This document shows positions 44,171-51,792 of a DNA stretch of 61,559 nucleotides, piece after piece. Location: the NCBI GenBank assembly GCA_031555505.1, contig JAVBUH010000038.1, forward strand, positions 1-61,559, written 5' to 3'. The stretch's first letter is position 1. Every line of letters starts with the position of its first letter. The notes beneath the pieces are model-generated. The model had not been told where the DNA came from. It worked only from the letters and a program-made list of their open reading frames with translations, and made no database searches. A program made the position numbers and the translations under genes. The DNA comes from JAJDIA01 sp031555505 (lineage in GTDB: Bacteria; Bacteroidota; Bacteroidia; Bacteroidales; Tannerellaceae).

Positions 44171-47100
44171 TCAGAATGTGGCATTCACACCAATCATATA
44201 CGAAACGGCCTGGGGATAGCAACCCTGGTCCACACCGTTCTTTGACGGAGTTGAATTACCGATCTCAGGATCCAGTCCACTGTACTTGGTGGCAGTGAAC
44301 AGGTTGTAGGCTCCGACCCAGAATCTCACTTTCTCGATATGCGCTTTTGTAAGCAGCTGCTTTGGCAGTGAATACCCTGCTTGGATATTTTTCAGGCGGA
44401 TATACGAACCGTCCTCCACAAGCCAGTCGGATACCTGTAGGTTTGCTGTGTTGTCGGAGCTGATACGGAACTGCTTATTGCTTGGATTCGTAGGCGACCA
44501 GGCTTCGGTTAGCAGTTCTTTCGGAGCGTTGTACCAACCCACACCCGATTTCATGTCGATCTTCTGGATATTCATAATGTCGTTCCCAAGTGTCCCCTGG
44601 AAAAGGAGTTGCAGGTCAAAACCTTTGTAGTCTGCACCCAGGTTGATGCCGTAGGAGAGCTCGGGGAACGGATCGCCAATCTCCGTACGGTCGTTGGCAT
44701 CAATCTTCTTGTCGCCATTTACATCTACAAAGCGCAAGTCACCAGCACGAGCGCCTTCCTGGAAGGAAGCGTCTGCTTCGGCTTGCGACTGGAAGATGCC
44801 ATCTGTCTTCAGACCATAGAAATAGCCGATTGATTTACCTACTTCCGTCTTGGTGGTATAGTAGCTGATCCATTGACCGTCAAAAATTGGTTCACCGCCG
44901 CCCAGGCTGATCACCTTGTTCTTAAATGTGAAGAGGTTCACACCTACATTATAATTGAAATCACTTATGTTATTCCGATGCTTGATTTCAATTTCCCATC
45001 CGGTATTCTTTACATTTCCTGCATTTACCCAGGGATTGTTGGTAAAGCCGAGATAGTTGGGAAGTCCCACTTGCAAGAGCATACCATCGGTTTTCTTTTC
45101 GAACCAGTCAACTACCAGATTCAGTTTGCCGTTAAAGAAACCAAGGTCTACACCGATATCTGTTTGTTTGGTTGTTTCCCAGGATACAATGGGGTTGCCC
45201 ATGTAATTCTTACCACCTGCCAGTTGACTATGGTAGTCATTTCCGTACAAATACCATCCGGTATTCCCCGAATAAGTAGTCAGATAAGCTCCGCCGGATA
45301 TATTCTGGTTACCTATCTCACCGTAACTGGCTCGCAGTTTTCCGTTAGACAGCCAGGATAGTGTGGGTTCCATAAAGCTTTCGTTGATGAAGTTCCATCC
45401 TAATGAGAACGAAGGGAAAAGCCCCCATTTCTCATCGGGGCCGAAATTTGATGTGCCGTCATACCGAAGGTTTGCGGTAATCATATACTTGTCTTGATAA
45501 GAGTAGAATACACGTCCGAAATAAGAATTCATTGCGCTTTCGGACTTATAGCCGGAAGCGCCAGGGTTCTTGGTAGCAGCATTCAGGATACGCTGGTTAT
45601 CGTTATTATTGACTAATCCCTGTTTTGAAGCGGCAAATTCTTCGTATTTGGTCTCTTCGGCAGAAGTACCAGCCATGGCAAGTATGTGGTGATTGCCGTA
45701 TGTTTGGTCGAATGTCAGTGTATTCTCCCAAAGCCAGTAATCCGAATTTCCTTGCGATTTGGAAACAGTTGCATCGTTTGCATATTGGTTCCCATTCAGG
45801 TAGTACTGGGGTGTAAAACCGTCACTGCCTCCTCTGGAAAGGTCGACTGCCATATACGTCTTGAATTTCAGATATGGGAGGATGCTGAATTCGGCAGACA
45901 GACCGCCTTTGACCGTGATTCCTTTCCAAACATTGTCTTGCCGTATTCTTGTCTGTGCCACAGGGTTTTCCTTGTTGGTCATCAGGATGGGAGAATACCA
46001 GGAATAGGGATTGTTGGGGTCTATTCTGTCCAGGAAGAGGGAGGGTTCGAGGAACGACGGAACGTCTTTCAGTCCGGTACGATAAACCGGCGAGATCGGG
46101 TCGGCTACAAAAGCGATAAACGCCGTATTGAAACCGGGGCTTCCTTCCAGTACATTTCTCCGGGATTCGTGGATGATACCGACATTCCCGGATAGCTTAA
46201 GCCAACTCTTGACGTTATGGTCGAAGGTGGTTCTCCAGGAAATACGGTCGTAATCTGATCCGTTGATAATACCTTCCTGGCTCATATAGCTCAGGCTTGT
46301 CAGATAAGAAAGGTCTTTGACTCCGCCGGATATACTGAGATTATAGTTCTGTACGGGTGCATTGTTGTTGTTCACTTCTTTCCACCAGTTGGTTCCTTCT
46401 TCACTTCCAGTGTTTGATTTGACAAACTTCAATACCTGCTGTTTTTGGTCAGCAGTATAGAACGGTTCCAGTCCGGCATTGGTATAAGCCAGATTTTTGT
46501 AATCGATGAATTGGGATGCATTCATCATATCATACGTCTTGGCAGGACGCTGCACGCCGAAATAGGCATCAAAATCAATCTGGGTTTTCAGCTTATCACC
46601 CATCGCATTACCTTTAGCGGTAGTGATCATGATGACACCATTGGCACCACGGGAACCATAGATAGCTGTTGCTGATGCATCTTTCAGAATATCCATCGAT
46701 TCGATATCATTGGGGTTCAACCACCCAATCGATGTTTGCGGAAGTCCATCCACAACATACAGGGGATCGTTATTATTCACCGTACCGATCCCACGGATAC
46801 GTACGGCAGGAGGTGTACCCGGACTACCTCCAGTAGAGGTTACCATCACACCAGCTGACTGCCCCTGCAACGCATCGGCTGCACTACGTACCGGAAGGTT
46901 TTTCAAGTTGTCGCCTCTTACCTGGCTGACCGATCCTGTCAGGTCCCGTTTCTTCATTGTGCCATATCCTACCACAACGATTTCATCCATCAACAAGGCA
47001 TTCTCTACCAATGTGATGTTAATCATTTTGTTATTACCAACTCTCACTTCCTGCGTTTTGTAGCCAATAAAAGAGAAAACGATCGTTTCGTCCGGGTTTG

Positions 47101-47611
47101 CATCGAGTGTATACTTCCCGTCCAGGTCTGTCATGGTGCCACGCGTAGTGTTTTTGACAGATACATTGACACCGATGGCAGGTTCGCCCAGTTCATCAAT
47201 AACTGTTCCGGTGATGGTGTTGACTGTTTGCTGTTGTATCTTTGTTTCGGTATTACGCGAAATGGTTACGTGCCGGTCATTGATAGTGTAGATTAAGGAT
47301 GTGTTTTTCAATGCCTGGTCTAATACGTTCGTTACCGGTTTGTCTATGGCATTGATATCTACATGGATATTTTCCACATCCTTGTCAACATAGAAGAAGA
47401 GAAACTGGCTTTGTCTCTCAATTACAGAGAAAAGTTCGGGCAGACTGATCTTCGAGCTTTTGACGCTGAGCCTTGCCTCCTGGCTATATGTACTGGTAGC
47501 ATATAGCTGAGCAACCGTAATAAAAAGGAGAAAAAAAGAGATTTTCATGACATTGAGTACTTTTTTCCACTCTTTCTGCAGATAAAAGGGGAATTGTGAG
47601 TTATATTCCAT
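44171..47611 (-). CDS. SusC/RagA TonB-dependent transporter with STN signalling domain
   Basis: A 1146-aa outer-membrane importer. ATG at 47611 gives MEYNSQFPFYLQKEWKKVL and a signal ending about residue 45. An STN domain (about 48-120; SVKSSKISLPELFSVIERQ) contacts FecR in the periplasm. A carboxypeptidase-like domain (about 130-215) with GTVIDELGEPAIGVNV is followed by the plug domain, which starts near DEIVVVGYGTMKKRDLTGSV, and a 22-strand barrel. The STN domain plus the upstream sigma/anti-sigma pair indicates trans-envelope signalling. The upstream reading to 47689 lacks a plausible start context. Confidence 0.95.
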   Translation of the reverse strand: MEYNSQFPFYLQKEWKKVLNVMKISFFLLFITVAQLYATSTYSQEARLSVKSSKISLPELFSVIERQSQFLFFYVDKDVENIHVDINAIDKPVTNVLDQALKNTSLIYTINDRHVTISRNTETKIQQQTVNTITGTVIDELGEPAIGVNVSVKNTTRGTMTDLDGKYTLDANPDETIVFSFIGYKTQEVRVGNNKMINITLVENALLMDEIVVVGYGTMKKRDLTGSVSQVRGDNLKNLPVRSAADALQGQSAGVMVTSTGGSPGTPPAVRIRGIGTVNNNDPLYVVDGLPQTSIGWLNPNDIESMDILKDASATAIYGSRGANGVIMITTAKGNAMGDKLKTQIDFDAYFGVQRPAKTYDMMNASQFIDYKNLAYTNAGLEPFYTADQKQQVLKFVKSNTGSEEGTNWWKEVNNNNAPVQNYNLSISGGVKDLSYLTSLSYMSQEGIINGSDYDRISWRTTFDHNVKSWLKLSGNVGIIHESRRNVLEGSPGFNTAFIAFVADPISPVYRTGLKDVPSFLEPSLFLDRIDPNNPYSWYSPILMTNKENPVAQTRIRQDNVWKGITVKGGLSAEFSILPYLKFKTYMAVDLSRGGSDGFTPQYYLNGNQYANDATVSKSQGNSDYWLWENTLTFDQTYGNHHILAMAGTSAEETKYEEFAASKQGLVNNNDNQRILNAATKNPGASGYKSESAMNSYFGRVFYSYQDKYMITANLRYDGTSNFGPDEKWGLFPSFSLGWNFINESFMEPTLSWLSNGKLRASYGEIGNQNISGGAYLTTYSGNTGWYLYGNDYHSQLAGGKNYMGNPIVSWETTKQTDIGVDLGFFNGKLNLVVDWFEKKTDGMLLQVGLPNYLGFTNNPWVNAGNVKNTGWEIEIKHRNNISDFNYNVGVNLFTFKNKVISLGGGEPIFDGQWISYYTTKTEVGKSIGYFYGLKTDGIFQSQAEADASFQEGARAGDLRFVDVNGDKKIDANDRTEIGDPFPELSYGINLGADYKGFDLQLLFQGTLGNDIMNIQKIDMKSGVGWYNAPKELLTEAWSPTNPSNKQFRISSDNTANLQVSDWLVEDGSYIRLKNIQAGYSLPKQLLTKAHIEKVRFWVGAYNLFTATKYSGLDPEIGNSTPSKNGVDQGCYPQAVSYMIGVNATF

Positions 47612-47618
47612 AATTTTG
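47611..47618 (+). promoter_or_regulatory. Candidate -7 element of the antisense sRNA
   Basis: TAATTTTG on the plus strand overlaps the complement of the susC start codon and matches TAnnTTTG. It would start a plus-strand transcript at about 47625, running away from susC towards fecR. Confidence 0.4.
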
Positions 47619-47624
47619 TGTGTA

Positions 47625-47738
47625 AGTGTTGATAATATGTTAATACAGGCTAGTTTGGCGACGAGTAGTATTAACGTAAAGAAATTCACTTGGTTTTGAC
47701 CGGTTATTGCATCCCGCGATAGCCGGTCTTTCTTTTTT
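47625..47738 (+). ncRNA. Candidate DonS-like antisense sRNA in the fecR-susC gap
   Basis: The 167-nt gap holds a 13-bp hairpin (GACCGGTTATTGC at 47698-47710, GCGATAGCCGGTC at 47716-47728, two wobble pairs) followed by a T run on the plus strand. There is no plus-strand gene for it to terminate. A -7 box at 47611-47618 predicts an RNA of about 115 nt, antisense to the susC leader. Antisense sRNAs at this very position repress ECF-controlled loci in Bacteroides fragilis (DonS). The start is inferred; the terminator is seen. Confidence 0.5.
47698..47738 (+). terminator. Plus-strand intrinsic terminator in the fecR-susC gap
   Basis: A 13-bp stem with an ATCCC loop and a run of T with one C. It is orientated against the flanking genes, so it must end a plus-strand RNA. 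Confidence 0.8.
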
Positions 47739-47778
47739 GTGTTATTCCATAGGCATTGATCTTTGAGGTGAATACTAG

Positions 47779-48753
47779 TTATTGGATAATTATCTTATTG
47801 GCTTTTCTTTTCCATTTGAAATGTACGCTTTGCTGCATGATGGCTAATACTTCGTCGATGGATTGGTTGTATAGGAACGAGCCTGAGACAGAGACCGTTT
47901 TTAGTCGCTCGGGCAGTTGTATCTCCACACCAAACCTGCGTGCAAGTTCTTTGCACAAGGCTGTCATTGTGATAGAATGATAGCGGTATATCCTGTCTTT
48001 CCATGCCAGGTACAAGGCTGTATTGACTATCTGGACGTCGGCTTGCCCTGTCTCTTTATCGTATATCAGTTGCTGGTCCGGATCCAGCGTGATTTGCTTA
48101 TCTCCTGAACGGAATCGTATTTTCCCTTCTTCCAGTGTGGCAATGATATGGGAGCTTCCAGCGTAGGCTTGTACATTAAATTTGGTACCCAGCACTTCGA
48201 TGGCCGACGAACCCATACCAACTTTAAATACCTTGGATGGATTTTTCCGCACATCGAAGTAAGCTTCTCCATCCAACCGGATTGTGCGTTCGTTTGTGTC
48301 ATAATCGCCGGTATAGGTTAGTTTGCTGTCTTTATTCAGTTTAACATATGTACTATCGGGCAGATAAAAGGATGTGATGTCGTCTGTGCCCAGATAGGTG
48401 TAGCATTCGACCGGTTGTTGATTACCGGTCAGGAAATGAGAGATAAAAATGCCCAGTAATATTGTAATGGAAGCCGCGATGGAAAGGACACCGATGTTTC
48501 CCGGTTTTTTATCCGGGCTGTTGGTCTTCTTGTTGAAGACAGGCTGGATATACTTCTCGTATACTTGTTCGGGATAACCAGTGAAAGTTGTTTCCACCTC
48601 AGTTTCCCAAAATGATTTAAGTTGTAAGAATTCCAACTCGTTTTCTTTTTTCTCATTCAGCCATTGATGCAGGATGAGTATATCGTCTACCTGCGATTCT
48701 CCGGCAAGTATGCGGGCTATGACTTTATTTATTCGGGTGTGAATCTCGTTCAT
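47779..48753 (-). CDS. FecR-family anti-sigma factor
   Basis: A 324-aa single-pass inner-membrane protein. The cytoplasmic N-terminal part (1 to about 85) holds the sigma factor. One membrane helix (about 90-110; GVLSIAASITILLGIFISHF) leads to a periplasmic FecR domain (about 125-225) and a C-terminal DUF4974/STN-like domain (about 250-324; YRYHSITMTALCKELARRFG). It relays the SusC signal to the ECF sigma factor. Between the sigma gene (51-nt gap) and susC. Confidence 0.95.
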   Translation of the reverse strand: MNEIHTRINKVIARILAGESQVDDILILHQWLNEKKENELEFLQLKSFWETEVETTFTGYPEQVYEKYIQPVFNKKTNSPDKKPGNIGVLSIAASITILLGIFISHFLTGNQQPVECYTYLGTDDITSFYLPDSTYVKLNKDSKLTYTGDYDTNERTIRLDGEAYFDVRKNPSKVFKVGMGSSAIEVLGTKFNVQAYAGSSHIIATLEEGKIRFRSGDKQITLDPDQQLIYDKETGQADVQIVNTALYLAWKDRIYRYHSITMTALCKELARRFGVEIQLPERLKTVSVSGSFLYNQSIDEVLAIMQQSVHFKWKRKANKIIIQ

Positions 48754-48804
48754 ATCTGTTATATCGTGTATTTGTTATCTTACCCTTAGAGGGTGTGTCC
48801 TTTT

Positions 48805-49371
48805 TTATTTGTATAATTCGTTGGAGAGTGCTTCCCGCAGCCTTTTAATGGCTAAAGACATATGGGCTTCGATGGTTTTGACGGATATATTCAGAATGTC
48901 GGATACTTCTTTGTATTTGAGGTTGTGTTCCCTGACTAACCGGTAGGTTTGCCTACATTTTTCGGGAAGCGTTTCTATGGCATCATTCAGTTGTTTCATC
49001 ACTTCTAAGGTTATTAGTTCGGTTTCGGGATCATTTTCCTGCTTCTGGTACAATTGCATATGGGGAATGGCTTGTTCTGCCTGCCGATGAGATTCTTTCC
49101 GGTATTGACTGATTGCCTGGTTACGGGCTACAGTGTACAGGTAGGATTTGAAGTACTGGACTTCGGGTAATTGTTTTCTTTTTTCCCAGAGGTGTAAAAA
49201 TACGTCAGATACTAACTCTTCTGTCGTTTCATCGGAATGTACGTATGAAAAGATAAAAGAATGCAAGCGGGGGTAAAGCAGAATATACAGGCGGCGTAAA
49301 GCTTCTTGAGAGTCTTTTTCCGTCAATGCTTTTACCCAGTATTCTATTTTGAGATCTAAGGACTCCATCAA
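48805..49371 (-). CDS. ECF RNA polymerase sigma-70 factor
   Basis: A 188-aa sigma factor with region 2 (about 25-95; TEELVSDVFLHLWEKR and YKSYL-like YFKSYLYTVARNQAI) and region 4 (about 120-180; TYRLVREHNLKYKEVSDIL and SVKTIEAHMSLAIKRLREAL). No anti-sigma contact domain is fused. It belongs to the FecI-like group that partners FecR and STN-bearing SusC proteins. ATG at 49371 is followed by ATG at 49368; either could serve. It should switch on the susC operon when the substrate binds. Confidence 0.95.
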   Translation of the reverse strand: MMESLDLKIEYWVKALTEKDSQEALRRLYILLYPRLHSFIFSYVHSDETTEELVSDVFLHLWEKRKQLPEVQYFKSYLYTVARNQAISQYRKESHRQAEQAIPHMQLYQKQENDPETELITLEVMKQLNDAIETLPEKCRQTYRLVREHNLKYKEVSDILNISVKTIEAHMSLAIKRLREALSNELYK

Positions 49372-49383
49372 CAGTTGTGCAGG

Positions 49384-49395
49384 CTTTGTACAAAG
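49384..49395. promoter_or_regulatory. 12-bp palindrome at the ECF sigma promoter
   Basis: CTTTGTACAAAG is a perfect palindrome 12 nt upstream of the sigma gene start and next to its -7 box, at about the expected transcription start. It could be an operator. The sequence is simple enough for chance. Confidence 0.3.
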
Positions 49396-49399
49396 TGGA

Positions 49400-49407
49400 C
49401 AAAAATA
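49400..49407 (-). promoter_or_regulatory. -7 element of the ECF sigma gene
   Basis: The minus strand reads TATTTTTG, 28 nt before the start codon, and matches TAnnTTTG. Confidence 0.45.
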
Positions 49408-49456
49408 GTGCTAATTACTGGTTGAGTCGTGCAAAACGAGATACACCCTTAGTTAA

Positions 49457-49507
49457 ATGATGAAAAATATGATGTTTGTGCTTTCCGTGCTGGTGTTTTG
49501 CATATAG
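49457..49507 (+). CDS. Possible 16-residue hydrophobic peptide
   Basis: A frame of 16 codons encodes MMKNMMFVLSVLVFCI and stops 14 nt before a plus-strand intrinsic terminator. The terminator implies a plus-strand transcript here, and no other gene on that strand is nearby. The peptide would be a single hydrophobic segment or a bare leader. No clear promoter was found, so this is tentative. Confidence 0.25.
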   Translation: MMKNMMFVLSVLVFCI

Positions 49508-49521
49508 CCATACATGAACAG

Positions 49522-49558
49522 AGGCCGTTCCCCAACTGGAGAACGGCCTTTCCTTTTT
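49522..49558 (+). terminator. Plus-strand intrinsic terminator
   Basis: AGGCCGTTC (49522-49530) and GAACGGCCT (49541-49549) form a perfect 9-bp stem followed by TCCTTTTTT. The T run is on the plus strand, although the flanking gdhA and sigma genes are on the minus strand. It may also act weakly for gdhA. Confidence 0.75.
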
Positions 49559-49588
49559 TAATCCCAATATATGTATGGCTAGTACGTA

Positions 49589-50923
49589 TCAGAGTATGCC
49601 TTGTGCCATCATGGCTTTAGCCACTTTCATGAAACCGGCGATGTTGGCGCCTTTTACGTAGTTGATCTTACCGTCAGGCTGTGTGCCGTATTTGGCACAT
49701 TGGGCATGGATAGATACCATAATGCTTTTCAGTTTCTCGTCTACTTCTTCGGCCGACCAGCTCAGTTTCATGGCGTTCTGTGTCATTTCCAGACCGGAAA
49801 CCGATACCCCACCTGCATTAGCGGCTTTGCCGGGAGCATAGAGGATGCCGGCTTCGAGAAATGCGTCGATTGCTTCAGGAGTAGAGGGCATGTTAGCGCC
49901 TTCGGAAACGGCAAAACAACCGTTGGCCAATAGCGTTTTGGCATCGTCACCGTTCAATTCATTCTGGGTAGCGCTCGGCATGGCGATGTCGCACTTTTCT
50001 CCCCAGGGACGTGCGCCATGTACATATTTACAGCCGTATTGATCAGCATATTCGCGGATACGGCCACGGTAGAGGTTCTTGAGTTCCATGATGTAGGCCA
50101 GTTTGTCGCTGTCAATTCCATCCGGGTCGTAGATGTATCCGTCGGAGTCTGACATGGTCACTACTTTAGCACCCAGTGAGAGCAGTTTCTGTACGGTGTA
50201 TTGGGCTACGTTACCCGAACCGGATACGGCTACTACTTTATCTTTGATGTCAATCTTGCGTGTTTTCAGCATTTCCAGCAGGAAGTATACATTACCATAA
50301 CCGGTTGCTTCGGGACGGATCAGTGAACCACCAAATTCAATGCCTTTGCCGGTGAAGGTGCCGGTGTTTTCGCGTGCCAGTTTTTTGTACATACCGTACA
50401 TATAGGCTACTTCACGTCCGCCTACGCCGATGTCGCCTGCCGGCACGTCGGTGTCCGGACCGATCTGACGCCACAATTCCAGCATAAGTGCCTGGCAGAA
50501 ACGCATGATTTCGGCATTGGACTTACCTCTGGGGCTGAAGTCGGAACCACCTTTACCACCTCCCATCGGAAGTGTGGTGAGAGAGTTCTTGAAGGTTTGC
50601 TCGAAAGCGAGGAATTTAAGGATGGAAAGATTCACGGAAGAGTGGAAGCGCATGCCGCCTTTGTACGGGCCGATGGCATTGTTGTGATGTACACGGTAGG
50701 CCATGTTGGTGTGAACATGCCCTTTATCGTCTGTCCAGGTAACGCGGAAGGAAAACACACGGTCGGGGATGCAAAGGCGTTCGATCAGGTTGCTATTCTC
50801 AAATTCGGGATGCTCGTTGTACACTTCTTCGATAGAACCTAACACTTCGGCTACTGCCTGGTGGTACTCCGGCTCATTGGGGAACCGTCTCTTCAAATTC
50901 TCTAATACTTCTTTTGCTTTCAT
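49589..50923 (-). CDS. gdhA: Glutamate dehydrogenase GdhA
   Basis: Reversible amination of 2-oxoglutarate to glutamate, a main ammonia-assimilation route in gut Bacteroidales. The 444-aa protein is the hexameric short form. The substrate lysines lie in GPYKGGMRFH and LPMGGGKGGSDF, and the dinucleotide loop is VVAVSGSGNVAQYTVQ. The length and the N-terminal RFPNEPEYHQAVAEV fit the NADP-type enzyme. A complete promoter lies upstream. Confidence 0.96.
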   Translation of the reverse strand: MKAKEVLENLKRRFPNEPEYHQAVAEVLGSIEEVYNEHPEFENSNLIERLCIPDRVFSFRVTWTDDKGHVHTNMAYRVHHNNAIGPYKGGMRFHSSVNLSILKFLAFEQTFKNSLTTLPMGGGKGGSDFSPRGKSNAEIMRFCQALMLELWRQIGPDTDVPAGDIGVGGREVAYMYGMYKKLARENTGTFTGKGIEFGGSLIRPEATGYGNVYFLLEMLKTRKIDIKDKVVAVSGSGNVAQYTVQKLLSLGAKVVTMSDSDGYIYDPDGIDSDKLAYIMELKNLYRGRIREYADQYGCKYVHGARPWGEKCDIAMPSATQNELNGDDAKTLLANGCFAVSEGANMPSTPEAIDAFLEAGILYAPGKAANAGGVSVSGLEMTQNAMKLSWSAEEVDEKLKSIMVSIHAQCAKYGTQPDGKINYVKGANIAGFMKVAKAMMAQGIL

Positions 50924-50984
50924 AGACTTACTATATAGAATGATATACCAAAATACGGATTAACCGTTGTTGATTGCAACGGCG

Positions 50985-51015
50985 CAAAGGTAAGCCAAAT
51001 TTTGAAACCGGCAAA
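50985..51015 (-). promoter_or_regulatory. Complete Bacteroidetes promoter of gdhA
   Basis: The minus strand reads TTTG (51012-51015), exactly 19 nt, then TACCTTTG (50985-50992). The start codon follows about 60 nt downstream. Confidence 0.8.
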
Positions 51016-51082
51016 GAAGTGATAGAAAAAATGAATAAAATATATCTAAATGCTTTATTTGTTTAAAAAAGCTATCAAAATG

Positions 51083-51265
51083 TCATTCTTCTCGATCTTT
51101 TCGGCTCTTATAGATAGGGACGAATACGATGATGGCCGATGCTACTAATGCAAAGATCACACTAAAATCAATGGTTTCACTGTAGGCAAGCAGCATATAG
51201 CATAGTACACCCCATAGGAGAGTGATACATACGGCTTGACTGTTTGTTATTTTTCTACGTGCCAT
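51083..51265 (-). CDS. Small two-helix membrane protein, 60 aa
   Basis: MARRKITNSQ is followed by two hydrophobic helices (about 11-28 and 33-51) and a charged tail YKSRKDREE. It begins 3 nt after the stop of the DUF2007 gene, so the pair is translationally coupled. A positive N terminus and C terminus suggest both ends face the cytoplasm. No family recognised. Confidence 0.65.
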   Translation of the reverse strand: MARRKITNSQAVCITLLWGVLCYMLLAYSETIDFSVIFALVASAIIVFVPIYKSRKDREE

Positions 51266-51268
51266 CGT

Positions 51269-51682
51269 TTACATATTTCCGGTTGTAGTCCACATACTTG
51301 CAAAGAAAAGCAATGTTAAAAGAACGGCGAGGATGGCAAACAAGATCAGGATTTGTTGCCCGAGTGAAAAGTTACGGAGGAAAGGGATGTGCCTGGCGAT
51401 GCCGGAGAGGTTGCGGATCTCGGGAGCTACTTCATCTTCTTTCGGGAATACATAGCCATTCTCCTGCATAATCTCCATGGCACGCGGAACCGCACTTTCC
51501 AGCAGTTCCACACGTGCACCGCCAATGTCGACTAATCCGGCCATAATGCGGCTGCTGTATTCGTTACGCAGGTAGCATTCAATCCCTTCCGATTGCAGTA
51601 ACGCCATCAGGGGTTGCGCCTCATCCGGGTAGGTGAACCGGGCGATCTCTACCATTTTGTCTTCCTTTCCTTCCGTTTCCAT
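51269..51682 (-). CDS. DUF2007-domain membrane protein
   Basis: A 137-aa protein. The N-terminal domain (about 10-80; VEIARFTYPDEAQPLMALLQ, then EGIECYLRNEYS) matches DUF2007, a small ferredoxin-like putative signalling domain. A C-terminal membrane helix lies at about 110-133. ATG at 51682 is chosen; a further ATG at 51655 starts directly at the domain. It is coupled to the 60-aa membrane protein downstream. Function unknown. Confidence 0.8.
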   Translation of the reverse strand: METEGKEDKMVEIARFTYPDEAQPLMALLQSEGIECYLRNEYSSRIMAGLVDIGGARVELLESAVPRAMEIMQENGYVFPKEDEVAPEIRNLSGIARHIPFLRNFSLGQQILILFAILAVLLTLLFFASMWTTTGNM

Positions 51683-51792
51683 ATAATTATATGTATGAGT
51701 AAGTAAAAGTAACGGGTTTTCATGAATATGTACCACGTATTATGCTAAAAGTGCTTAATGCGAAGAGTGGATGACGTAGATTGTCGGCGGAA

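Noticed and set aside
49522..49558. Terminator of gdhA
   Set aside because: The T run is on the plus strand while gdhA is on the minus strand, so it fits a plus-strand RNA better; a weak bidirectional role is still possible.
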